Source: Roseateles sp. XES5
GTDB lineage: Bacteria > Pseudomonadota > Alphaproteobacteria > Rhizobiales > Rhizobiaceae
DNA length: 64,000 nucleotides
Assembly: GCF_020535545.1 (NCBI RefSeq)
Contig: NZ_CP084752.1
Location: forward strand, 806,001-870,000
Reading direction: 5' to 3'
Of this stretch, positions 41,827 through 49,064 are shown one piece after another; position 1 is the first letter of the stretch, and each line of letters starts with the position of its first letter. A program made the translations under genes and the position numbers. The notes under the pieces were generated by a model. The model saw only the letters and a list, made by a program, of their open reading frames with translations, was not told where the DNA came from and did no database searches.

Positions 41827-43002
41827 TCAATAAGACTTTTCGAGCCCGAGAACCTTGTTGGCGAAATAGGCCAGGATCAGGTTGGTCGAGACGGGGGCGA
41901 TCTGATAGACGCGGCATTCCCGCCATTTCCGTTCGACATCGTATTCCCGCGCATAGCTGAAGCCGCCGAGCGTCTGCATGGCCGCCTCCGCCGCGCGCCA
42001 GCAGGCCTCCGATGCAAGGAGCTTGGCGGCATTGGCCTGCGAACCGCAGGGCCGGCCGGCGGCAAACAGCGCGGCCGCCTGGCGAGCCAGCGCATCGGCG
42101 GCTTCAAGCTCCACATAGCTGCGCGCCAGCGGAAACTGGATGCCCTGGTTCTTGCCGATGCTGCGGCCGAAGACCTTGCGCTCGTTGGCATAGTGCACGG
42201 CCCGTTTCAGGAAGAAGCGCCCGTCGCCGATGGCCTCCGAGGCCACGAGGATCCGCTCGGCATTGAGGCTGTCGAGGATGTAGCGGAACCCCTTGCCCTC
42301 TTCGCCGATCAGCGCATCGGCCGGCACATGGAGGTCGTTGAAGAACACTTCCGTCGTGTTGTGGTTGATCATGGCATCGAGCGGGCGGATATCCAGCGCG
42401 CCCTCGGGCTGGTTGCGCATGTCGATGAGGAAGACGGAAAGCCCCGCATCGCGCGTCGCGCATTCCTGCGCGGGCGTCGTGCGCGCAAGCAGCAGCATGA
42501 GATCGGAATGCAGCGCGCGCGACGTCCAGACCTTCTGGCCGTTGATGACATAGCCGTCCGCCGTGCGGACCGCGCGGGTCTTGATCTGCGTCGTGTCCGA
42601 TCCCGTCGTCGGCTCCGTCACGCCGAAAGCCTGCAGCCGCAACCGGCCGGCCGCGATATCGGGCAGATAGCGCCGCTTCTGCTCTTCAGACCCATGCCGC
42701 AGCAGCGTGCCCATGATGTACATCTGGGCATGGCCCTGCGAGGCCGAGCAGCCGGATTCGTTGATCGTCTCGAGGATCACGGCGGCCGCCCTCAACGGCA
42801 GCCCCGAACCGCCATATTCCTCCGGAATGAGACAGGCAAGGAAACCGGCTTCGGCAAGCTCGTTGATGAAATCGGTGGGATAGCCGTGCACGTCCTCCAG
42901 ATCGCGCCAGTATCTGGCGGGATACTTCGCGCAGATGGCGCGGACGGCATCCCGGAGGTCGTCGTGGTTTTCGTCGAGTGGCATGGCCAGGTCTGTCGTC
43001 AT
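41827..43002 (-). CDS. Acyl-CoA dehydrogenase of the three-gene CoA operon
   Basis: A 391-residue FAD acyl-CoA dehydrogenase. AFGVTEPTTGSDTTQIKTRA and YVINGQKVWTSRA form the flavin-binding region near 130-165, and LNAERILVASEAIGDGR, close to the base region of isovaleryl-CoA dehydrogenase, is near 245; GFSYAREYDVERKWRE is conserved near the end. It is the third gene of an operon crotonase-lyase-dehydrogenase with ATGA overlaps at both junctions. It would oxidise the alpha-beta bond of the CoA ester. Its 3' end is one of the two duplicated in the tandem repeat. Confidence 0.9.
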   Translation of the reverse strand: MTTDLAMPLDENHDDLRDAVRAICAKYPARYWRDLEDVHGYPTDFINELAEAGFLACLIPEEYGGSGLPLRAAAVILETINESGCSASQGHAQMYIMGTLLRHGSEEQKRRYLPDIAAGRLRLQAFGVTEPTTGSDTTQIKTRAVRTADGYVINGQKVWTSRALHSDLMLLLARTTPAQECATRDAGLSVFLIDMRNQPEGALDIRPLDAMINHNTTEVFFNDLHVPADALIGEEGKGFRYILDSLNAERILVASEAIGDGRFFLKRAVHYANERKVFGRSIGKNQGIQFPLARSYVELEAADALARQAAALFAAGRPCGSQANAAKLLASEACWRAAEAAMQTLGGFSYAREYDVERKWRECRVYQIAPVSTNLILAYFANKVLGLEKSY

Positions 43003-43943
43003 CGTGCGGCTTTCTCTCTTGAAGGAAATTGCAATGCCATGAGGTCCGGCCGCCGGATGGGACGCCGGCAGCCGGCCTCAGGCAGGCTCTGCTCGATGTC
43101 GTCGACGACCGCGAGCAGGCCGTCGAGATCGATGCCGGTGGAAAGCCCCATGGCTTCCAGCATCAGCACCAGATCCTCGCTGGCGATGTTCCCCGTCGAG
43201 CCGGGGGAATGGGGGCAGCCGCCGACACCGCCGACCGAGGCGTCGAAGCGCCTCACGCCGGCATCGAGCGCCGCCACCGCATTGGCAAGGCCGAAGCCCA
43301 GCGTGTCATGCAGGTGCAGCGTGACGGCGGCCGTGCCGGCGCGGCTCATGACGGCCGCCATGAGCGCGCGAACCTGCGCCGGATTGGCGGCGCCGATCGT
43401 ATCGGCAAGGATGATCTCGTCCGCCCCCGCCTCCAGCATGGCATCGGCCATCGTCAGCACGTCCGCCCTCTCGACACGGCCGGACAGCGCACAGCCGAAG
43501 GCGGCGGAAATGCCGGCGGCGACCTTCGGTTGCGGCCCGGGCGCCTGCCGCACCAGGGCGAGCAGATCGCGGAAGGCCTGAAGGCTCTCTTCCCGCGTGC
43601 AGCGCAGATTGGCCGCGCTGAACGCCTCGGAGGCCGAAGCGATGAAGGTCATGTGGGAGACGCCGAGATCCAGCGCACGGCGGGCGCCCGCAAGATTGGG
43701 CACCAGCACCGACACGTCGAGCCCGTCGATGGCCCGCGCCGCCGCGACCACCTCGCCGGCATCGGCGAATTGCGGCAGGTATTTCGGCGGAACGAGCGAC
43801 GTGACCTCGATCTCCCGCAAACCCGATGCGGCAAGCCGGGCGATCCATTCGGTCTTGCGGTGGGTAGGCACGATATCGGGCAAGATCTGCAGGCCCTCGC
43901 GCAGCCCGACTTCGCGGACGGTGACATCGACCATGGCCGTCAC
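42999..43943 (-). CDS. Hydroxymethylglutaryl-CoA lyase-like enzyme
   Basis: A 314-residue member of the HMG-CoA lyase family (TIM-barrel, DRE-TIM superfamily). The cysteine loop GGVGGCPHSPGSTGNIASED is intact, and LHLHDTLG gives the two metal-binding histidines. At the first metal-ligand position the usual RDG is REG (residues 15-17, GLREGLQ), an Asp to Glu change. That change, and the absence of the methylcrotonyl-CoA carboxylase genes, suggests the substrate may not be HMG-CoA from leucine. It cleaves a beta-hydroxy-acyl-CoA to acetyl-CoA and a ketone or keto acid. ATGA overlaps with both neighbours. Confidence 0.88.
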   Translation of the reverse strand: MTAMVDVTVREVGLREGLQILPDIVPTHRKTEWIARLAASGLREIEVTSLVPPKYLPQFADAGEVVAAARAIDGLDVSVLVPNLAGARRALDLGVSHMTFIASASEAFSAANLRCTREESLQAFRDLLALVRQAPGPQPKVAAGISAAFGCALSGRVERADVLTMADAMLEAGADEIILADTIGAANPAQVRALMAAVMSRAGTAAVTLHLHDTLGFGLANAVAALDAGVRRFDASVGGVGGCPHSPGSTGNIASEDLVLMLEAMGLSTGIDLDGLLAVVDDIEQSLPEAGCRRPIRRPDLMALQFPSREKAAR

Positions 43944-44734
43944 TCCCCCGTAAAGACGGGCGGGCGGCGCTCGTTGAACGCCAGGACACCTTCGCGGCGG
44001 TCCCGCGTGCCGACGAGATGATTGTAGGCTTCCACCTCGAAATAGAGCCCGGTGCGATAGTCCATCTCCGCCCCGTGCCGCATGGCCTTCTTGGCCTGCA
44101 CCACCGCAAGCGGCGCATTTGCCGCGATGGCGGCAGCCCGGTCGAGCGCGAAGGGCAGCAGGTCCGGCGCGGGCCTCACCGCATTGACGATGGCCCAGCG
44201 CTCCGCTTCCGCAGCGGAGAATTCGCAGGCGGAAAAGATGAGCTCCTTCGCCCGTCGCATGCCGGCCGCCCGCAAAAGCGCCTGGGTGCCTCCGGTGCCG
44301 GGCATGATGCCGATGCGCGTTTCCGGCAGGCAGAAACGCGCGCCCTCGGCCGCATAGGCAAAGTCCGCGTTGAGCGCCAGTTCGCAGCCCCCGCCATAGG
44401 CGCTGCCGTTGATCGCGGCGAGGATCGGCACCGGAAAATCATGGAGGTGGCGCACCATCTCCTCGGCCAGCGCATGTTGCGCGCGCCATTGCCCATCCGT
44501 CATGCCGTTGCGCTCCTTGAGGTCGCCGCCGGCACAGAAGAAGCGCTCCCCCGCGCCGGTCAGCACCACGCAGCGCGGACGTTCATGCTCGTCGCGCGCC
44601 AACCCGCGAAAGAGGTGCGACAGCTCCCGCACCATCTGCGTGTTCATCGCATTGGCCGCCTGCGGCCGGTTGAGCGTGACAAGCGTCACGCCCGGCCGCG
44701 GCGTTTCCACCAGAAGCGTTTCCAGATGATGCAA
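43940..44734 (-). CDS. Enoyl-CoA hydratase/isomerase (crotonase family)
   Basis: A 264-residue crotonase with both catalytic glutamates, E118 (GGGCELAL) and E138 (LPETRIGI), and the oxyanion segments FCAGGDL and AYGGGC. It should hydrate an enoyl-CoA, as the 3-methylglutaconyl-CoA hydratases do. It is the first gene of the crotonase-lyase-dehydrogenase operon; a perfect 14-bp dyad AGTGTTATAACACT lies 51 bp upstream of the start codon and is a likely operator of the nearby GntR protein. Confidence 0.9.
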   Translation of the reverse strand: MHHLETLLVETPRPGVTLVTLNRPQAANAMNTQMVRELSHLFRGLARDEHERPRCVVLTGAGERFFCAGGDLKERNGMTDGQWRAQHALAEEMVRHLHDFPVPILAAINGSAYGGGCELALNADFAYAAEGARFCLPETRIGIMPGTGGTQALLRAAGMRRAKELIFSACEFSAAEAERWAIVNAVRPAPDLLPFALDRAAAIAANAPLAVVQAKKAMRHGAEMDYRTGLYFEVEAYNHLVGTRDRREGVLAFNERRPPVFTGE

Positions 44735-44784
44735 GGTCGCCCTCCCCTCCCGCCATGGGCGGAAACAGTCTTTCGTTATCTCTA

Positions 44785-44798
44785 AGTGTTATAACACT
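44785..44798. promoter_or_regulatory. AGTGTTATAACACT, GntR operator candidate B
   Basis: A perfect 14-bp palindrome 51 bp before the crotonase start codon. It shares GTTATAACA with sites A (40525) and C (44911). Confidence 0.7.
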
Positions 44799-44910
44799 AC
44801 GATGTGACTGTCAACTAGAGGGAATGGCCGCAGAGCACCCATGATTTCTCTCTATTTTCAATGCGTTAATACGCCATACCCTGTGCCGGCTTGAAATGTT
44901 GCGTCATATC

Positions 44911-44918
44911 GTTATAAC
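44911..44918. promoter_or_regulatory. GTTATAAC, GntR operator candidate C (autoregulation)
   Basis: GTTATAACAG starts at 44911, 24 bp before the GntR start codon, overlapping the expected -10 to +1 region. Consistent with autorepression. Confidence 0.6.
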
Positions 44919-44941
44919 AGAAAATACCAGAGGAGATCAGC

Positions 44942-45643
44942 GTGAACACACAGGACAGAACCCAGCCGCACGAAACCCTGAACGGGGCGGCCTATGACCG
45001 CATACTCGATGCGCTCACGGGCGGAGCCTTCCAGCCGGGTCAGGGTCTGACGACACGGGCCATCGCCAGCGAACTCGGCATCAGCGCCACCCCGGTGCGG
45101 GAGGCGCTCGGCCGGCTCGTCGCGCAAAACGCGCTCGAACTCGACCCGCGCACCCGCGCCGCCATGGTGCCGCACATCACCCGCGCCTTTCTGGTCGAAC
45201 TCTACGATATCCGCCTCGTTCTGGACGGCATGGCGGTCGCCGCCGCCGTCACGGAGGCCACAGACACGGAACTGACCGCGCTCGTCGCGCTGGCCGATGA
45301 ACTGGATGCGCTGGAGGCCGGCAGCGACCATGCCGCCTTCCTCGACAGGAGCAGAACCTTCTTCTTCAGCGTCTATGCCGCGGCCAGACGCCCCATCCTG
45401 TCGGCGCTTCTCGAATCTCTCTGGGTGCGCAGCAGCGTGATCCTCGGCCTGCTCGCCCGCCAGCGCCCCGTCGGCTTCTCCATATCGTCGGAGCGCCGCG
45501 CGCTGGTCGAGGCCCTCTCCGCGCGGAACCAGGCGGCGGCGAGCGCGGCGATCAACGCCGCGCTCGGCCGCACGCGGGACATGGTGCTCGACCTCATCGG
45601 CGATGCCCTGGAGAACCGGCCCAGGATACGCCCCATCCGCTAA
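44942..45643 (+). CDS. GntR-family regulator, FCD type
   Basis: A 233-residue GntR regulator of the FadR/FCD subfamily: winged helix at about residues 15-75 (LTTRAIASELGISATPVREAL) and an all-helical FCD effector domain after it (YDIRLVLDGMAVAAAV). The start is GTG with AGAGGAG 6 bp before it. The gene is divergent from the crotonase operon and upstream of the CoA-transferase, and GTTATAACA sites sit before three of the promoters around it. FCD ligands are usually small organic acids. Confidence 0.9.
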   Translation: MNTQDRTQPHETLNGAAYDRILDALTGGAFQPGQGLTTRAIASELGISATPVREALGRLVAQNALELDPRTRAAMVPHITRAFLVELYDIRLVLDGMAVAAAVTEATDTELTALVALADELDALEAGSDHAAFLDRSRTFFFSVYAAARRPILSALLESLWVRSSVILGLLARQRPVGFSISSERRALVEALSARNQAAASAAINAALGRTRDMVLDLIGDALENRPRIRPIR

Positions 45644-45675
45644 CCCGCCTCTATCATCATCGCAGCAACGATAGA

Positions 45676-45697
45676 CGCCGGCCCCTTCGGGCCGGCG
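45676..45697 (+). other. Stable GC hairpin between gntR and the CoA-transferase gene
   Basis: CGCCGGCCC pairs with GGGCCGGCG around a CTTC tetraloop, 32 bp before the CoA-transferase start. No T-run follows, so it may protect or attenuate rather than terminate. Confidence 0.5.
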
Positions 45698-45729
45698 CCG
45701 CCGTCCTGCGCCCAATTTTCGGAGTTCCC

Positions 45730-46863
45730 ATGACCAGCGCCTCGCCGCTTGCCGGCATCACCGTCGTCGAACTCGGCCACAACGTCGCCGCCCCCTTCTG
45801 CGGGAAGATCCTGGCCGGCCTCGGTGCGACCGTCGTCAAGGTCGAAAACCCCGATGGCGGCGACCCGACACGGGACTGGGGTCCCCCCTTCATCGACGAC
45901 GTCGCCGTCACCTTCCACGCGCTCAACAACGGCAAGCGTGGCCTTGCGCTCGACCTGCGCGACGAAGACGCACGCCGGGCGCTGCGCGCCTTCATCGAGA
46001 ACGACGCCGATGTCGTCATCCAGAACCTGAAACCCGGCAGCACCGAAGCCTTCGGGCTCGACGGCCAGACCATGACGGCCGCCAAGCCGGGCCTGATCTA
46101 CTGCAATCTCTCCGCTTTCGGCGCAAAAGGTCCGTTGCGACACAAACCGGGCTACGATCCCCTGATGCAGGCTTTTTCCGGCTTGATGGGCGTGACGGGC
46201 GAGGAAGGCCGCCCACCCGTGCGGGTCGGCGTCTCCCTGATCGACATCGGCGCGGGCCTGTGGTCGGCGGTGGGCATCCTGGCCGCGCTGAACGAACGCG
46301 CGGCAACCGGGATCGGCGGCATTGTCGACACGTCGCTCTTCGAAACGGCCCTCAGCTGGATGTCCCTGCCCGCCGCCGCCTATCTCGCCGCGGGGACGAT
46401 CCCGAAACGGCATGGCTCCGGCGCGGCCCAGATCGTGCCCTATCAGGTCTTCTCGACGGCAACCGACGACATCATGATCGCCGCGGGCAACGACCGCCTG
46501 TTCGCCAAGCTCTGCGCCGCCCTCGAGCGCCCCGACCTGACGGACCGCTTCCCGACCAACCGCATGCGGGTGGAACAACGAGAGGCGCTCGTCGCCGCCC
46601 TGTCCGCCGTGCTGGGCGGGCGTTCGGCCGACCACTGGAACATCGCCCTCGACGCAGCCGGCGTGCCAAACGCGCCCCTCCGGGATATCGGCCGCGCCGT
46701 CACCGACCCGCAAACCATCGCGCTCGGCATCGTTCAGGAACCGGATGGGGGCAGAACGGGCATGATCGGCCTCCCCCTCTCCTTCGACAGCATCCGTCCG
46801 TTGCCCCGCACGGCGGCGCCGGCGATGGGGGAGTTCAACGCCGCTCTCGGATTGATCCCGTGA
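45730..46863 (+). CDS. CaiB/BaiF family CoA-transferase (family III)
   Basis: A 377-residue family III CoA-transferase. The catalytic aspartate is D172 in GVSLIDIGAG; the N-terminal VVELGHNVAAPFCGKILAGLG and GLVDTSLFE-type IGGIVDTSLFETALSW are typical. It should move CoA from a donor such as succinyl-CoA to a free acid, activating the substrate of the pathway encoded beside it. It lies 86 bp downstream of gntR on the same strand and ends just before a repeat array. Confidence 0.9.
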   Translation: MTSASPLAGITVVELGHNVAAPFCGKILAGLGATVVKVENPDGGDPTRDWGPPFIDDVAVTFHALNNGKRGLALDLRDEDARRALRAFIENDADVVIQNLKPGSTEAFGLDGQTMTAAKPGLIYCNLSAFGAKGPLRHKPGYDPLMQAFSGLMGVTGEEGRPPVRVGVSLIDIGAGLWSAVGILAALNERAATGIGGIVDTSLFETALSWMSLPAAAYLAAGTIPKRHGSGAAQIVPYQVFSTATDDIMIAAGNDRLFAKLCAALERPDLTDRFPTNRMRVEQREALVAALSAVLGGRSADHWNIALDAAGVPNAPLRDIGRAVTDPQTIALGIVQEPDGGRTGMIGLPLSFDSIRPLPRTAAPAMGEFNAALGLIP

Positions 46864-46903
46864 CACGGACCGCGTGCGTGGTTGTGACCTGAATCGAACG
46901 CCT

Positions 46904-47070
46904 GGAGCATTTCCAGTGACATCGGTTCACCGAAAATGCTCCAGATTTTTGTTTTTACCGCATTATCCGACGGCGAAGCGATCCCGCTTCGGCTGGAAAT
47001 GCTCTAAATTCTTTTGTTTTCGTTTGTCTTTTCGGGAAAACCGATTCCCACTTGTCCCTGACAAACTCTA
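46904..47070. repeat. Composite mosaic of two repeat families
   Basis: From left: a GGAGCATTTCCAGTGACATC unit ending in TGCTCC at 46904-46942; an inverted copy of the AGCATTTCCAGC unit at about 46960-47007 (read GGCTGGAAATGCTCTAAA); and the right two-fifths of the 103-bp element (to 47070, ...CCTGACAAACTCTA). The last CTA is the TAG stop of the PilZ gene on the minus strand. Confidence 0.8.
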
Positions 47071-47403
47071 GCGGCGCAGCACCGGGCGCACTTCCTCGTG
47101 GAAGAAGCGGAAATAGGAATTGATCTGCGCCAGCGCATTGGTCGACAGCTTGTACTCGACGCCGAGGCGGCCGTTGCGGAGCCAGCGGATCGTACCGCTG
47201 AGACGGCCGAGTTCCTCGCTTTCGATGGTCACGAGCTGGCCGGGCATGGCCTGGATCGGCTTTTCCAGATCGAGCGCCATGCCGGTCGGCGACAGGTCCA
47301 CCACGCGCCCCCGGCATGCCTGGTGCATGACCCTGATATCGGCGAATATGCGGACATTGGAACGATCTGCCGCCCGGACGGGCGTATCCTTGATGGTCGT
47401 CAT
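47068..47403 (-). CDS. PilZ domain c-di-GMP receptor
   Basis: A 111-residue single-domain PilZ protein. The c-di-GMP binding motifs are intact: RSNVR at 14-18 (RxxxR) and DLSPTG at 36-41 (DxSxxG). It should therefore bind the second messenger and act on a partner, in motility or polysaccharide export. The ATG 47403 was preferred over a GTG 5 codons upstream. It lies downstream of a GGDEF-EAL gene on the same strand (about 110 bp), so the pair could work together. The stop codon comes from the repeat at the right end. Confidence 0.88.
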   Translation of the reverse strand: MTTIKDTPVRAADRSNVRIFADIRVMHQACRGRVVDLSPTGMALDLEKPIQAMPGQLVTIESEELGRLSGTIRWLRNGRLGVEYKLSTNALAQINSYFRFFHEEVRPVLRR

Positions 47404-47514
47404 CCGTGGTTCCCCCACACGAATTGGTCTTGAGGACGACCATAGCGCGGATGGCTTTCCACCCCGCTAAACCAATCGCTGCAAGTTTAGCGAACTGGCC
47501 TATTCAGGGACGGA

Positions 47515-48870
47515 TCAGGAGGCGGCGCGGCCTTCGACGCTGACATAACGGTCGGCAAGGAAGCGCATGGTGGCGACGGCGTCCGCCGGCTTGCCGTAGA
47601 AATAGCCCTGCCCCATGCCACAGCCGAGCGCCTTGAGCTTCAGCGCCTCGGAGAAATCCTCGATGCCCTCGGCGACGACGGCAAGGTCCAGGCCCTCGCA
47701 CATGGCGACGATGGCCTTGATGATGTGCTCGGAGGCCTTGTCGTTGGAAATGCGCGAGACGAAGGCGCGGTCGATCTTCACCTTGTCGAAGGTGAAATCG
47801 CGCAGGCGCCCGAGGCTCGACTGGCCGGTGCCGAAATCGTCCAGCGAAATGCGCACGCCCGCCGCCCGCAACTCGCCGACGATCTTCTGCGCCGTGTCGG
47901 CATCCGTCATGACGGCGGTTTCGGTGATCTCCAGTTCCAGCCGGCGCGGATCGAGCCCGACGCGGTTGAGGATCGCCAGCGTGTTGAACGCCGTCTTGGG
48001 GTCCATCAGCTGGGCGGAGGAAAGGTTGAAGGAGAGGAAGAGTTCCTTCGGCCAGGAAAGCGCCGCTTCCGCCGCCTTGCGCAACAGCGTGTCGGAAAGC
48101 GCGTCGATGAAGCCGCGCTCTTCGGCCAGCGGCACGAAGACGGCCGGAGAGACATAACCGAGATCGGCATCGCACCAGCGGGCCAGCGCTTCGAAGCCGA
48201 CGACCGTGTCGTCGCGCAGGCTGACGATCGGCTGGAAATGCACGTCCACCTCATTGGCGATGATGGCATTGCGCAGCGCCTGTTCGAGCTGCGTCGCGCG
48301 CTTCATCTCCTGGGCGATTTCCTGCGAATAGACGGTGATCTGCCCGCGCCCGCGGCGCTTGGAGCGATAGAGCGCGGTGTCGGCGCTCTTCAGAAGTTCG
48401 GTGAAGTCCTCGCCGGCGAAGGGGTAGATGGCAAAGCCGAAGGAGGCGGAGAGGCGCACGTTGCGGTCGCCGAGATCGAAGGGGGCGGACAGCACCTCGC
48501 GCAGCATCTGGCCGATCTTCTCCGCGCCCTTGCGCTCGAAGACCAGCGGCAGCACGAAGGCGAACTCGTCGCCGCCATGGCGGGTGACGGTGGCGCCATC
48601 GGGAATGCAGGCTTTCAGGCGGTGGGCGACCTGGCAGAGGATCTCGTCGCCGGCGCGCGGGCCGAACAGGTCGTTGATCGGCTTGAAGCCATCGAGATTG
48701 GCGATGCCGATGGCGAAGGGCGCGGGATCTTCCTCGCGCTCCTGGGCGATCTGGCGCACCTTGTCGCGCAGGCGATAGAGATTGCCGAGCCCGGTGAGCG
48801 GGTCGGTATAGGCCATGGCATGGAGGTCAGTCTGGGAAACATCCAGCGCCGCATGGTCAGCAGACTTCAT
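47515..48870 (-). CDS. Tandem GGDEF-EAL protein
   Basis: A 451-residue cytoplasmic c-di-GMP turnover enzyme with a GGDEF diguanylate cyclase domain (HGGDEF at 98-103) and a C-terminal EAL phosphodiesterase domain (GFEALARW near 225, DDFGTGQSS and KIDRAFV later). Both signatures look intact, so it could make or break c-di-GMP. By eye the RxxD inhibitory site upstream of GGDEF is absent. No membrane or sensory domain precedes; the input must come from outside. ATG 48870 chosen; a GTG at 48915 is possible. The upstream region holds GTTAAC at about 48930. Confidence 0.9.
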   Translation of the reverse strand: MKSADHAALDVSQTDLHAMAYTDPLTGLGNLYRLRDKVRQIAQEREEDPAPFAIGIANLDGFKPINDLFGPRAGDEILCQVAHRLKACIPDGATVTRHGGDEFAFVLPLVFERKGAEKIGQMLREVLSAPFDLGDRNVRLSASFGFAIYPFAGEDFTELLKSADTALYRSKRRGRGQITVYSQEIAQEMKRATQLEQALRNAIIANEVDVHFQPIVSLRDDTVVGFEALARWCDADLGYVSPAVFVPLAEERGFIDALSDTLLRKAAEAALSWPKELFLSFNLSSAQLMDPKTAFNTLAILNRVGLDPRRLELEITETAVMTDADTAQKIVGELRAAGVRISLDDFGTGQSSLGRLRDFTFDKVKIDRAFVSRISNDKASEHIIKAIVAMCEGLDLAVVAEGIEDFSEALKLKALGCGMGQGYFYGKPADAVATMRFLADRYVSVEGRAAS

Positions 48871-49064
48871 CAATGATTTCCCGTACTTGCACCCGACCTC
48901 CGACGACCGCTCCACGATGAGGCATGACCGTTAACAAAAATATAGCAAGCGATCGTCAGTCCTTCCCTCTTGCCTCCCCAAATCTGGGGAGTTGACCGCA
49001 TGCTTTCAACCTGAAGCTTTCCACGCTTGCGGATGCAAGGCGTGGGGGCACTTGCCGGATCGTC

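Larger units (their letters stand above)
41550..41887. repeat. 169-bp tandem duplication spanning two convergent gene ends
   Basis: Unit A (41550-41718) and unit B (41719-41887) are directly adjacent and align base for base at a constant offset of 169, with two single-base indels, and I judge about 85-90% identity by eye. Each unit contains the last codons of the guanidino enzyme gene, a strong hairpin, and the last codons of the acyl-CoA dehydrogenase gene. Unit A carries the real enzyme end and a relic of the dehydrogenase end; unit B carries a relic of the enzyme end and the real dehydrogenase end. Confidence 0.9.

Noticed and set aside
45676..45697. Rho-independent terminator between gntR and the CoA-transferase gene
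   Set aside because: The hairpin is strong but has no T-run behind it, so it was recorded as a hairpin only.
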